Below are positions 49,188-62,400 of a stretch of 64,000 nucleotides of DNA, one piece after another (positions within the stretch are counted from its first letter, which is position 1; each line of letters opens with the position of its first letter). This DNA comes from Cheilinus undulatus (Eukaryota > Chordata > Actinopteri > Labriformes > Labridae): assembly GCF_018320785.1 (NCBI RefSeq), contig NC_054886.1, positions 27,477,732-27,541,731 on the forward strand, in the 5' to 3' direction. The notes below the pieces were generated by a model, which was not told the DNA's origin, ran no database searches, and saw only the letters and a program-made list of their open reading frames with translations. The position numbers and the translations under genes are program-made.

Positions 49188-52100
49188 CTTTTTTAAAGAC
49201 AGCAAAGGGGCCCATGAGGGAACAAACTGGGGGTCCATGGGGGTCAGCAAAATCATTGAGCTGTGAAAACCATATTTTAATTTTCTCCTGAATAATAATC
49301 ACTCTTATAGAATCAACTTTATTTAGTCTATTCATTCTGTAGTACAAGACAGCATTTTTCAAAATCTAAACCCTTTTTCTTAAAGCAAATTATTATATTG
49401 ATAATGTTAACAATGTGGATGGGCAGACTGAGCTTAACAATAAGGACGGTAATGTCAGACTCTATAGCTATAGGCCATAATGTGCACAAATGGCAGGAAA
49501 ATAAATTAGAGGATAAGCAATAACTTTAAAGGAAAAGGACTGAATAATTGTAAAAAGAGAAATGGGTGAAACGTAGCAAAAAGAAGTGGAAAATGGGCAA
49601 AAGGTGGGATGAAAAATGGGGGAAATGTAAAATGGCAAAAAAAAAAAAGGTTGAGAGAGGTAAATTTGTGCTAAAAAAATGTACAAAAAGAAGTGGAAAT
49701 GAGTAAAAGCCTAAGAAATGGGTAAAAAGATGCTAAATGATGCAAAAGTGTCAAAAATTGGTAAGAGTGACAAAGTGTAGTGCGCAAAAAGAGGAAAAAA
49801 CTATTTCAAAAGAGGCTAAAAACAGTGGCTAAAGGCTTAAAAATGGATCAAAAGTGGCCAAATAGGAAAAAGTAGCAAACATGGGTTTGAAGTTACAAAA
49901 AAGAATTGGCAATGGGTAAAAAGTAGCAAATAGAGATGCAAAGGCAAAAATTGGTAAGAAGAATGAAAAAAAGTTAAAAGTAATTAAAAAAAATAGTTAA
50001 CAGTGACAGAGAGAAGTGGAAAATGGACAAAACATGACAAAACATGGGTTAAAAGCATCTTAAGAGAAAACGTGGCCAAAAGAAGATGCGAAATTGGCAA
50101 AAGGCTACAAAATTGGGGTGAAAATTGGCAAGAAAAGCTGCAAATGGGTTAAAAATGATTAAATGGGCAAACAGTTGCAAATATGGCTTAAAGGTGGTGA
50201 AAAGAAATTTTTAAAAAATTAGCAAAAGGCTGCAAATACGAGTAAAAAGTGGCAAAAAGGTGCAAAATGGGCCAAAGGCTACAAAATTGAGTGGAAAGTG
50301 GCTAAATAGGGCAAAAAGTAGCAAAAAATAGTAACAAAGTAAACAGTGTCAAAAAAAGTGGAGAAAATAGTGAAAGGACTGAAAAAATTTCAAGGGGATA
50401 CATAGGGCAGAAAGAAGTTAAAAAATAGGTAAAAAGTGGCTAAGAGAAGTGGAGTAATGGGCAAAAAGTGGTAGGAAATGCTGAAAAAATGGCAAAAGGC
50501 TGTAAAATTGGTTTAAAAATGAATAAATAGGGCAAGAAGTTGCAAATATAGCTTAAAAGTGGTGAAAAGAAATTGGCAAAATGAGCAAAAGGCTGCAAAT
50601 AAGGGTGAAATGGGGCTTAATAGGGCACAACGTTGCAAAAATAGTAAAAAAAAAAAACAAAAAAAAAAACAAAAACTAAATAGTGTCAAAAATAAGTGGA
50701 GAAAAGAGTAAAAGCCAGCAAAAACAGGTTTAAGGGGGTCAAACAGGGCAAAAATAAGTGAAAAAGGGGCAATTAGTGGCAAAAACAAGAAAAGCAATAG
50801 GCAAAGACTACAAAAAAAAGGTTTTAAGTGGCTAAACAGGGCAAAAAGAAGTGGGAAAAATGGGGGGAAAGTGGCAGTAAAGCTGCAAAATGGGTTAAAA
50901 ATGATTAAATGGGCAAACAGTTGCAAATATGGCTTAAAGGTGGTGAAAAGAAATTTTTAAAAAATTAGCAAAAGGCTGCAAATACGAGTAAAAAGTGGCA
51001 AAAAGGTGCAAAAGGCCACACAATTGAGTGAAAAGTGGTAAAATAGAGTTTCAAAAAATAGTAAAAAGGTCGGCAGTGTCAAAAATAAATGGAGGAAATA
51101 GTGAAAAGACTGAAAAAAATAGGTTTAAAGCGGCCAAAGAGGACATAAAGAAGTGAAAAAAATGGGCAAAATGTGGCGAGAAAAGCTGCAAAATGGGTAC
51201 AAAATGAGTAACTAGGGAAAAAGTTGCAAATATGGTTTAAAGGTGGTGAAAAGAAATTGGCAAAATATACAAAAGTATGCAAATATGGTTAAAAATGGCT
51301 TAGAGGGGCAAGAAGTTGCAATTTTTTGAAAAACTAAACTGAAAAATAAGTGGAGAAAAGAGTAAAAGGCTGCAAAAACAGATTTAGAATATTTAATAGG
51401 GTAAAACCCGCCAAATGAAGTGGAACAATTGGCAAGAGATGACAAAAAATTGATAAAATGATAAAATAGGGCAAAAAGTTGCAAAAGTTGCTTAAAAATG
51501 TTGAAAAGAAATTGGCAAAATGAGCAAAAGGGTGTAAATATGGGTGAAAAATGACTCAAAAGGGCAAAGAGTTGCAGATAAGGGTAAAATGTAAATGCAG
51601 AAATTGGCGAAAGCAGCAAAATCAGGATTAAAGTGGTGAAACAAGCTTTTTTCCCACTGGTATCAGGCTAAAACCTCATATCTTTATTTCTTCTTATTAT
51701 GTTTTTCATAAATCAGAGCTATTTGTCACTTTTTAGATCTGTCAAATGGTTTTACAAATTTTGAACCCATTAAAAAGTGTCAGAATGATGCAGACAACCA
51801 TTTTTTCAGTGATATATTATTAACAACAATAAGAGCTGTTTTTTAATTCCCAGAAAAGTGGTGGTTTTGGAGATAGGAGGTTTTGGCCTGACGCTTGTGC
51901 TTTTCGTGCTTCGACACTTTCGCACCATGAAGTGAAGTTACTCGCTCAGTTAGTGACCATCCTTCTGTCTGTTTGGCGGGGATATTTTCTCTGTGACTGG
52001 TAGGCTGGACTTTATTAAGGGGCTGCTCCTGTTTTATTGGTCACTTGTTCAACTCTTGAGCCACTCAGATTGACTGCAATTTCATGTTGGATTTCCACAA

Positions 52101-53943
52101 GACCACAACCCAGGTAGACCTCAGTGGAGTGGAGAGATGTTAAAGTATTATTATGACCTCATTTATTTATCCTTATTGCTTTAGAAGGTTGCAAAAATTG
52201 TGTATATTTGTCTCAGATCAGGTCTTACAAGACTCAAATTTGACGTGTAAAAGTGTGTACCAATCCTATCTACACTGACGGATTATAAACAGCCTCCAGT
52301 TTAATCCTAGAGTCTTCACATCTTTTTCTTTAAGACACTTCCTTCACGCATCGGTTTCTCTTGGGCGTATGGACATGTCAGATCCTGAGAACAACTGCGA
52401 GGAAATGAGAGAAGTTGACTACTTCACATGCAACGAACCGACGTCCAACTCACTGATCACCAGGGACAGTATGTGTCTCCTGAGGATGGCCACCCCTGTG
52501 AATTTTACAGACTTCATATTTCCAGTCTGCATCGCCTCAGGGGACAGCAACATCCACTCTGGGACAGAGAGCTGGGTCGCCACTGGTAAGATCACAGAGT
52601 AAACAAACAAGACGACATACTTTAATATCATCCATGTTTTTCCTCCGATATAACAATAAAAAGTAATCTCTTTGTCTCTTTCCAAGGTTCCTACACTAAC
52701 CCCCTCATGAAGGTACCACTAGTCGGATACAACACGTGCAAATGCTCCATTCCTAAACTCAAAGATCACATGATCTGTGCTGGAAAGCTAGATCACCACT
52801 GGCTTGACGATGAATGCCTGGTAACTAATACTTTATGTGTATCTGTGATGTAATACCATGTTATCTTTCCCAGCATTTAGGATTGTCTGGCCCTTTAGCA
52901 AATCTGTCACGTTTTAGTTTTCATATGGCGAACAGATTTAAATGTTGAGAATTCATTGATTATATTATTGTGCATGGTTTTAAGCACTCAAGGCATTGTT
53001 TTCTGGAGCGGAGATTGATCAGGAGTGAACTTTGTCGACTGAATGCAAAGGTGATTTACAGATAGGTTGCGGGTTCAAATCCCGGACGAGCCCCCATTTG
53101 TCAGAACCTGATTGAAACTTAGGTTGTCCTGAAAGAAGGATGTTTAGAGCTTGACTGTGCACCACAGGGTTGACGTTTTCAAACTTTTTGAGACTATAAG
53201 TCCAGGAGAGACAAAATGGTTAAAAATAGATCCGAGCTCTGAGGGTTTAAGCGTAGATAGAGTGAATTGGCCAACCTCAGACAGGAAGACACTCATTAAC
53301 AACACGCAACCTAGAAAACAGGCTGTGGTGGCTGGTTCTCATCCCTCTTTTCAGAGTCACCAGATTTCATTGATAAAAATGGCCAGTTCACTTTAGGCAT
53401 AGGCCAACTATCACATAGACCTTCAGTCACCACACAGCATGATTGATGCTTCTATGAAAGCTCTTTTCACTACAGGTGTCCTTCAGTATCACAATAACTA
53501 CAACGAATTTCTCTCTTCAGGTTAACTTAGGAGGAGGCCTGTTGGTCAATTACAATGGCTACTGGACCCTGATTGGAGTCGTGAGGTTGGATCCAACCTG
53601 CAGCGAGCTTGATGCCCTCAAAACGTACAGCGATGTGTCCCCGTGCCAGGAATTTCTCTCAAACATCACTGACGAACACAACCGGCCAACCTTTGTTTCC
53701 GTCAAATCCATCGGGACTGACCCTGATGTCAACTTTGTCTGTCTTCCACCCAATCCTCCAGAGCCTCCCATGCCACCAAAACCCCAACCTCCCTGCACTG
53801 ATCCCCCAGCTCCCCCATGTCCAAAGCCAGAGGGGGGATGCAGGGATGACAGCGTGTTTGATAGTGGTGTTAGCATGATGCCCTCTTCCCCCTTCGTCCT
53901 ACTCTTTGTTCTCGTTCTTTCACTCTGCGGTGTTTACTGGTGA
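47005..53943 (+). CDS. Gene E: GPI-anchored S1 pseudoprotease, intact
   Basis: Exons 47005-47062, 48743-48763, 48888-49023, 52335-52585, 52687-52820 and 53521-53943 join in phases 1-1-2-1-0 to 340 residues. The signal peptide is residues 1-19, and the fold starts ECGKMVDGHPDHLPWQ with no activation cleavage site. His57 is kept (His68, TDGHC). Asp102 is Ser117 (RDSMCLL). Ser195 is Leu203 (CLVNLGGGLL), and the oxyanion Gly193 is Val201. Asp189 (Asp197) and the normal S1 cysteines persist. An extra Cys pair lies at 93 and 104. NFT at 128-130 and NIT in the last exon are candidate glycosylation sites. The tail is GTDPDVNFVC, a Pro-rich linker shorter than in D, then SSPFVLLFVLVLSLCG, a likely GPI signal. 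It is the closest paralogue of D. Confidence 0.9.
47220..48235 (+). repeat. GTGGCAAAAATGG-type array, gene E intron 1
   Basis: A degenerate array of words such as GGCAAAAATGG, GGGTTATAAGAGGCAA and AAGTAGAGGAAAATGGGCAA. Intron 1 of gene D has no such block. Confidence 0.8.
49120..49186 (+). repeat. (AAT)n microsatellite
   Basis: AATAAT trinucleotide run with a few interruptions at the left end. Confidence 0.9.
49260..51645 (+). repeat. Leader and GTGGCAAAAATGG-type array, gene E intron 3
   Basis: A unique leader (49260-49500, with GATAATGTTAACAATGTGGA) is followed by about 2.1 kb of degenerate array. The stretch at about 50140-50270 (AAATGATTAAATGGGCAAAC onward) is repeated almost identically at about 50898-51020, a recent internal duplication. 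Confidence 0.8.
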
Positions 53944-55953
53944 AAATGAAAGTGTTAGAGCAATCTGCTACAAAGGCCGGCTACATTCTAGATGACTTTC
54001 AAATCTTAACTAACATCGAAAACATGGAAGACCACAGACGCTATTTTTAACATCTAGACTGACTAGATTGATCAGCAAGACCACCAGACCTACCACTCAT
54101 AGAAGTGGAGATTCCACAGACATGAGACCTCACAGAGATACCAAGCTTTCCACCAAGCTTTAGTATCAGCTAAATTCATGTTACTACGATATTTCTGAGC
54201 TGTGTAAGTATGTGCCAACTGACACCAGTGAGCAGCAATTCCTGCGTGCTTCCCCTTATTGGCTTTTACAGGAATTCTTTTGAACCAGAGTCAATTTCGT
54301 CGACCTAAACTTTGACTAAGAAAACGTTAGTTCTCAGTGATACTTCACCAGCGACTGAGGCCTCCCACTTACCTTACACATCAAACAGAAGATGTCTTCT
54401 GTGCTTTCAAACAGAGCTGCTACTATGACAGCCGAGATATGCAAAAAAACTGCTCCACTAGGAAACACTTTACCTGGTGTGGCTAGCCACGCTAGGAGTA
54501 GGGCAGGGGCGTAAATTGCCGCATCCACTGCTAGTGTGGGTTTGTACAAAAAGATAATGGGGGCGATCATTTTGACATGCATTAGATGGCGCAAGTGTAT
54601 TTTGGGGTCCCAAAATTTTGAATGCAGCCCAATCTGAAAACACAGATATCAGAAATGTTTGGTTATTATAATTTGAATTCTGGGGAATTGTTTTAACACC
54701 ACTTCTTTGAGGATTGTATGGCCTTATCATTTTCCCAACAGTCCTCGATTCAAGCCAAGCCCCCTAATCTTTGGGGCTCAGGGGCAAATCAGGCCCAAAA
54801 TGGGGCATAAAATTGTCTAGTGTGTAGCCACCCTAAGTCAGATTGTCTAATTTACCAGGTTTGAAGAACCGTGAAGCTTCTTCTTCTTCTTTTTATATAG
54901 GAAATAGGATTACATAACCAAGATTATCAAATGTGCTTATCCAATCAATGTGGGAGTGGATTTATATTAACAAGAGAGTAACTAAACACCCCGCAGGTAA
55001 GCAGAATCTTCCTGCCATCTTATCCTGTCATTTGTGGTGGAAAGTTTTAAGAATGTTCCATCTAGGTGTGGTCACATCTGGCAACTGTACAGAGACATGC
55101 CATACAAGTTGCCAGCTTGGAAGACTAGCTCCTGTGTATAGGGCGTAACCTAGCAGGCCTTAAAAGCAGGTGCAGCCTGGCACAGTCCTGTTAAAGGACT
55201 AAGCCGATCAAAACACAGCTTTGTTTGAACTAAAATTTATGCTCTACTAGCTACATCCAGAACAACAGGGCAGAACAAAGGGTGAAACTGCAAACCTAAA
55301 ATAGATCTGAGGGATGTTTTTCAAGCTGATTGGATAACTTTGCATGTCAACTGACAAACCAGTTCAGCTCAGGTTGTCTTTGTGAACCTACGCACTGATG
55401 TTGGGTTATCTAACTGAAGTTATTCATAGCCGATAGTCCGCTCAGAGACAAGATGGCGTAAGACTCTTCATTGCTTTTCACTGATTCATCACAAGAAGTA
55501 AAACTGCTACAATATTTTGATTAGTATGGACGTTGAGATAAACCCTAAGCCTCTGTTGTCCTACAAAATAATGACACAAGAGCCAGGCTAGTTTCATACC
55601 CAAACTTAGGCAGAGCTTCTGGTGCAACAGAGCCCTGAGGACCAGGTGTTGAGTTTCTCTTTAAATTGTTTAATTTTGAATATTGTATCTTATGCAAAAT
55701 TAATCATTTTGTTATTTTCCCTGCTTCTAATGAATAATGTTGTATTCTTGGTGATGGAATGCTCATTAAAAAATGTGTTTGATGATCAGATCTCGTGTTC
55801 AAGTGTTCTTTTACCATCTAATAAAAACGATTGTTCTCCACTGTCCTTGTTCAGTCATGCTGACTACAATACAGCAGAATGAGGTGATACTGGTGGCCAC
55901 TTGGGCTTCTTTGTTAGAGAGCACATATGCACACACAAATAGGCATACATATA
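53944..55953. other. Intergenic between E and F
   Basis: The first 200 bases match the 3' flank of gene D. No exon or intact transposon was recognised in the rest. Confidence 0.5.
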
Positions 55954-56986
55954 CACTATATTGCCAAAAGTATTCGCTCACCTGCCTTGACATGCATATG
56001 ACATCCCATTCTTAATCCATAGGGTTTAATGTGACGTCGGTCCACCCTTTGCAGCTGTAACAGCTTCAACTCTTCTGGGAAGGCTTTCCACAAGGTTTAG
56101 GAGTGTGTTTATGGGAATTTTCGACCATTCTTCCAGAAGCACATTTGTGAGGTCACACACTGATGTTGGATGAGAAGGCCTGGCTCTCAGTCTGCTATCT
56201 AATTCATCCCAAAGGTGTTCTATTGGGTTGAGGTCAGGACTCTGTGCAGGCCAGTCAAGTTCATCCACACCTGTTGGAACAGGAAGGGGGTCATTCTCAA
56301 ACTGTTCCCACAAAGTCGGGAGCATGGAATTGTCCGAAATCTCTTGGTATGCTGAAGCATTCAGAGTTCCTTTCACTGGAACTAAGGGGCCAAGCCCAGC
56401 TCCTGAAAAACAACCCCACACTATAAACCCCCCCTCCATCAAACTTTACACTTGGCACAATGCAGTCAGACAAGTCTGTTCTCCTGGCAACCGCCAAACC
56501 CAGACTCGTCCATCAGATTGCCAGATGGAGAAGCGCGATTCGTCACTTCAGAGAATGTGTCTCCACTGCTCTAGAGTCCAGTGGCGGCATGCTTTACACC
56601 ACTGCATCTGACACTTTGCATTGCACTTGGTGATGTATGGCTTGGATGCAGCTGCTCGGCCATGGAAACCCATTCCATGAAGCTCTCTACACACTGTTCT
56701 TGAGCTAATCTGAAGGCCGCATGAAGTTTGGAGGTCTGTAGCAATTGACTGCAGAAGGTTGGTGACCTCTGCGCACTATGCGCCTCAGCATCCGCTGACC
56801 CCGCTCAGTCAGTACCACGCTGGAATTCACTTAGCTCCTGAGAGCGACCCATTCTTTCACAAATGTTTGTAGAAACAGTCTGCATGCCTAGGTGCTTGTT
56901 TTTATACACCTGTGGCCATGGAAGTGATTGGAACACCTGATTTCAGTTATTTGGATGGGTGAGTGAATACTTTTGGCAATATAGTG
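55954..56986 (-). mobile_element. Full-length but dead Tc1-like transposon
   Basis: Inverted ends CACTATATTGCCAAAAGTAT and its complement are flanked by TA on both sides (55952-55953 and 56987-56988). The 1033-bp interior encodes a Tc1 transposase on the minus strand. Its last 139 codons (56026-56442) contain [16 protein letters not shown] and [14 protein letters not shown]. Upstream it reads LEQWRHIL, then TGA, then SDESRFSIW, so a stop sits just before the first catalytic Asp, with further lesions. Confidence 0.92.
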
Positions 56987-57436
56987 TAGTTCATGCGCTT
57001 GTTTGTCCCCATTGCCTCATAACTAAGAGCCACCATCTGTGACCGTGCTATGCATCCTTGGAAATTCTTTAAAACTTAGAAAGCTGAGCAGCGAGGTGTG
57101 TCAGGGTAGAAATGTTGACATGTAGATGTTTGGCATCAACTGCTTCACCCTCATGAGCTTTGTTTGAAATACCTCTTGATGTTTTCTTTTTCTCACGGTG
57201 TCAAACCGGTACATGGTGCATACCTCTCCCCACTCTGATTGAAAGAGAGGCGGAATTTGATCCTACAGAGAAGCCAGAGTTCGGTTTCAAACCCAGGCTA
57301 CACCCTTTAAGAACTGTAACTTGTACACATGGGGAATCTGAACCAACAACTCTGCCACCGGTGCCCGAGAGACAGGTAGCTTTTATTGGGATCTGTAAAT
57401 AGATAACCATTTAGTCATTAATCCCGACCCTCCTTA

Positions 57437-57935
57437 TTATGAAACAGGAGTCGTATTATGAAACTTCTGGAGATTTGGGAGAGGAATATTGTCCCATTCT
57501 TGTCTGATGTAGGATTCTAGCTGCTCAACAGTCCTGAGTGTTTGGACTCTTCTACTGTGAAGCCATGCTGTTGTGATGGATGCAGTATGTGGTTTAGCAT
57601 TGTCTTGCGGAAACACGCAAGGCTTTCCCTGAAAGAGAAGCTGTCTAGATGGGAGCATATGTTGCTCCTTTGATAGTGTCTTTCCAGATGTGTAAGATGC
57701 CCATGCTATAGGCGCTAATGTAGTCCATCCTATTAGAGACAAAGGTTTTTGAAATGTTCCCTCTCCTCTTTAGTTTGCAGGACACAGCCTCCAAAAAGAA
57801 TTTCAAATTTTGAGTCATCTGACCACAGAACAGTTTTCCAGATTTTGACAGCACAAAACATATCGCAATATCATTTAAATGAATAACTGCCATGTTTGTT
57901 TGGTTGTTTTTTAAATCTACTGCCATTCAGTCTCA
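57437..57935 (-). pseudogene. Tc1/mariner-like transposase fragment
   Basis: The minus strand reads WKTVLWSDDSKFEILFGG (first catalytic Asp) and, further on, PCVFPQDNAKPHTASITT (second Asp). It then jumps to RTVEQLESYIRQEWDNIP, so the third catalytic residue has been deleted. Frames are broken. Confidence 0.75.
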
Positions 57936-58139
57936 TGGCTTGTTTTTACCCAGATGGGGGCACGGACACTCTGGAGAGCAGGAAGTGGCATTTGACTGCC
58001 CTCGGTATGGTACAATAGCAGTAGCTTTTGCAACAACATTGATTTACAGATTAATCAGGTATGCTTGCTTGTTTTGGTATTTCACTTAGTTAAAAGAGTG
58101 TCAGGGGCTGCTCAAAACCAGGATTAAATAGTGTGTTAT

Positions 58140-59145
58140 GGATATTTGTTGGGACTGATGAGATGGAACTTGAAAATAGACTGTATGATTGACCTATTCT
58201 AAAGAAAACAAGCACTCAAAGATGGCAATGTGGATCAAGGCCTTCCCTGAAAGAGACGTATTGTGGATGGGAGCATATGTTGTTCTAAAACCTCTATCTA
58301 CTCTTCAACATTGATAGTGCCTTTACAGATGTGTAAGCTGCCCCTGCCAGAGACCCTAATGCAACCCCATACCTTACAGTTATGTATGGTATGACCACAG
58401 AACAGTTTTCCAAACTGCCTCAGTCCAATTTAAATGGCCCAATAAAAGAAAGCAGTGTCTCTTAATCATGTTCAAATATGATTTCCTCTTCACATGTTAC
58501 AGCTCTAACATGCATTTGCAGATGGCATGGCCAACTGTGTTGACAGGCAATTATGTCTGGAAGTGTTCCTGAGTTCCAGCGTCATGCCTGGTTTTAACAT
58601 AGTGCCACCTGAGGCCCGAAAACCACAAGTAACTAATATTGAATTCAGCTTTGCCTCCTGCACACAGAGGTTTCTCCAGATTCTCTGAATCTTTTGATGA
58701 TATTGTAGATGGTAAGTCTTCACACTTGCACCTAGAGGAATATATATATATTTTTTTTTTACATTTACACCATTATTTGATGCAGTTTGCACAGATTGGT
58801 GAACCTCAGTGAATCTTTACTTCTGAGAGACTCTACCTCTCTGAAACGCTCTTTTTATACCAAGTAATGTTATCAACCTGTTGCCAATTAACCTAATTAG
58901 TTCAAAAATGCTGTTTTTCATTACTTTTCCAGCCTTGTGTTGCCCTGTCGCAACTTTTTTGACATGTGTTGCTGCCATCAAATCAAATGAGCTAAAATTT
59001 TTTAAGACATTGTCAGTTTTAACTTGTGATATGTTGCTTGTTATATTGTTAATAAAAGATGGGTTTATGAGATTTGCAAATCACTGCATTGTTTTTATTT
59101 ACACAGCGTCCCAACTTTTCTGAAATTGAGGATGTACTTTAAAAA
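58140..59145 (-). mobile_element. Degenerate Tc1/mariner-like element (shared family 1)
   Basis: Its right end, read on the minus strand, is the shared terminal region with GTTGGGACGCTGTGTAAAT. The inner part (58237-58420) repeats the sequence at about 57600-57730 (CCCTGAAAGAGA, GGGAGCATATGTTG), so it is a second copy of the same family as its left neighbour. No intact frame. Confidence 0.65.
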
Positions 59146-59436
59146 CAACACTCCTCCACACCCTGCCTGTCAAACCTGTGAATTACATTCCTCCTCTGAA
59201 CATAGTTGAACATAACTGTCTTAAAGTTTAGCCACAGCTGCCAGAAACAAAGGCATGAAGGCAAACGTGTTAATCCTGCTGCTATTGCCAAAAGCTTCTA
59301 CACCGTGCTAACGGTGTGCCGAGGTCAATGCAGGGAAAACTGCTAGTTATGACCTCAGATGAGGTGTGACAGCGTGGTTGTGCAGAAGTTTTGGTTTAAG
59401 ATAGAAAGGGGAGAGAGAAGAAGGTACTGCTGAAAA

Positions 59437-62400
59437 ATGCCTCTCTGGAAGTTTCTGTTTGGCGTCGCCCTGAACGTCCTTCTCACTCTTGAAGGTAAGC
59501 AGACGTTTTGATATAGTTTCCTTCAGCAGATGACTTTCTTGGTTGTTGTGACTTTACAAGTATCAGACTTTAGTCAATGATGGGCCTCTTGCTTCACTAA
59601 AAACAAACAGATAGGTTTAGAAGATTATTTACCAATGCTAGAGACTGTAAATAATCTCTGTTGATGTTTATTCAGCAACATGTAAACCTTGTAAAAGACA
59701 GTTTAATGTAGGAATGAAGCATGGAAGTGTAATGTTTTATATTTATTGTCATGCTTTCCTAATTCATAAGTATTTAAGGTATATTTCTGGCCTTTTTAAT
59801 TCTTTTGTTGTCGAGATAGGTCGATGGATTTAGATGGAAACAGAGACAAGAGAGTGAGGAAAGGAGCCACAGGCCTGACTTGAACCAGTGCCGCCCACAT
59901 ACAAGGGTCATGATCTAACTGCTGAGCCATCTGTGCTCATTTGATCTTTATTCATTTATCTATCTATTTATATATTTCTACTTAAATTATTATTGTCAGT
60001 CCAACCTAATTTATACAACCTTGCTTTCAAGTGACGCACCCATGAATATATTTTCCTAAAAGTTTTTAAGAAATAGTTTAAAATTCTTAATCTTATTACA
60101 GGGAAGCACAGCAGTCCCTTTTTAAATTGTTACATTAGCGCTCCATGTTGTTAGCATTACATAGCTAAAATACCCAGCAGCTATATCTAAGGATGAGCGC
60201 GATTAGGAGGCCAAATGGGTAAAGTCTGATGCTTGGTTGACAGCACGGGAATTACAGCCAAAATGGGACAGAAGCTGAGAGCTTGGTTTGTTACATGATC
60301 AACCATGGGACTTTTGGTAAATACAGGATGTGTAAATGAAGCAGACTGAAGCATTTATAAAAAGTTAAATGAAAATATATTGTAGCAGCTTCTAAGAAAA
60401 AAATATGTTTTTGTCTACTTACATCTTTCTTCCTTATTCTAAATGCTTAAAAACTGAAGTATTTCTCCTCTCTTCTCATCTCTTTAAACTTGACAAACTA
60501 CCTTCAATATGTCTCTCTGCTTTCAATTTCAGGCAATCATGCAGGATTTCACTGGAGTAAGTATCTACTGTCAGAAGTACTTCTCATTTTCTCATTTATT
60601 CCACATTTATCAAAGATAGATAAACTAGCAAAGAGTGATTGTTCTGAATGTCTTCTGTTATCCTTTAATTTAAACTTAAAATCAGTTCAGAGGTTTCCCT
60701 TACATAACAATGACTATGTTGTAAATTCTCCATCTCTTCTCTCCAGAATGCGGCATGATGACAAAGTCAGGGTACATGCCCTGGATGGCTGTCATTTCCA
60801 TCGATGGGGACCCCTGCTGCTTCGGGTCTCTTATTAGCCCCGACTTTGTGCTGACAGACGGTCACTGTGGATTTGGGTGAGGGACGACTTAAATATCATC
60901 ACCTCAACATTTTTTACACCAGGCAGAACAATTATTCATCTTATTTGGGCTTTCACTTACCATTTTTGGCAATGTGTTTTTACTTAAATGTCAAATATTT
61001 GCTGGTCCCAGCTCTCTGAATGCAACTCTGTGAAATTTGGCAATTTGTTTTGTTTGAAGACATACCTTTGGCATGAAAAGCTTTTCATTCACAGACGACA
61101 TTACATTAGTTTCAGTGAAACTCAGACAGCAGAATTACTTCTACCCTGAGTGTTGAATACTTCAAGTGCAACGAGCCCACAGCCAAGTCACATCTAACCA
61201 AGGACGGCATTTGTCTCCTGAAGCTCTCAAGCCCGGTGAATTTCACAGAATATGTCTTGCCCATCTGCTTACCTGAGAGCTCAGAATGCCCTTTCCCCAC
61301 TGGGATGCCGAGCTACCTCACGACTGGTACAACTACAGAGAACACAACCAGAGCAACAGATTTTAATGTTTTTGGTACCACAGCTTAAACCTTGCCTTTG
61401 ACTCGTCCCTGATTAGGAACATCTCCTGGAGACCTGGTGAAAGTGCCGATAGTCGGATACAACCAGTGTAAATGCTCCCACCCTACACTCAACCAGTATC
61501 AGATCTGTGCTGGACAGGGATATGGACCACCAAGGCTGAACAGATGTCTGGTAAACACTACTTTTTGTGTCTCTGTGATATAAATGCTTTGTCATCCTCT
61601 GCAAAACTCTTTTAAGACTGCCTTTCTCCCCCTTCCTACCACAACTACCAAACAGCTGGGATGCTTTGTAAAATGTGAATAAAAACAGGATGCAATGATA
61701 TACCAATCTCATTACCCCATATTTTACTCACAATTGAGAAAAAAACAACATATGAGACATTGAAATTGAGACATTTCACCATAAAATGAAAATGATTGGC
61801 TCAGTTTGAATTTCACTGCAGAAGCACATCTCAAAATAGTAGGGACGGGCCGAGGCCACTCAAAAAGGGAACGAAGAAGAGAGTATTCTGGGACAAGTCA
61901 CATGGGGGTTGGGGGCCAATGGAGGGTAACAAAATCATGATCTATTATAAAGTTAAGCTTTGATGTAGAGGTTTCAAGATTTAAACCAAGAATGTGGATG
62001 GACAAGTTTAACTAAACCGTATGGAAAGTAACGTCAGATATCAGGATGCCAGAAAATAAAGTAAAGGAAACAGTGACAATTTGAAATTGGTATAAAATGT
62101 GTTAAAATTAGTAAAAAAATGGTGAAAACAAGATTTCAGTGTAAAAAAGTTGCAAAATAGTGATGAAAAGAGGTTTAAAGTGTCAATTATATGCGGAAAA
62201 TATGTTACAAGTGGCAAAATCTGGGGAAAAATTGGTTAACAGTGACCATGGACGTCAAAAATGTGTTAAAAGTAGCAATAACTGGCAAGAAGAGTGTCTA
62301 AATAACTTAAAATAAGCAAAAAATTGTTAAAAGTGGGAAAAAATGATGAAATGGTCTAATCCCCTCCCAAATGTTTACAGACTGTAAACTGGCGCAGACA

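Noticed and set aside
53066..53096. GGGTTCAAATCCCGGACGAG, like the T-arm and acceptor end of a tRNA
   Set aside because: No matching 5' acceptor strand or D-arm upstream, so at most a small tRNA or SINE remnant in gene E intron 5.
57160..57402. 80-codon frame with EREAEFDPTEKPEFGFKP
   Set aside because: It lies between transposon relics with no splice or homology support. Left as uncharacterised intergenic DNA.
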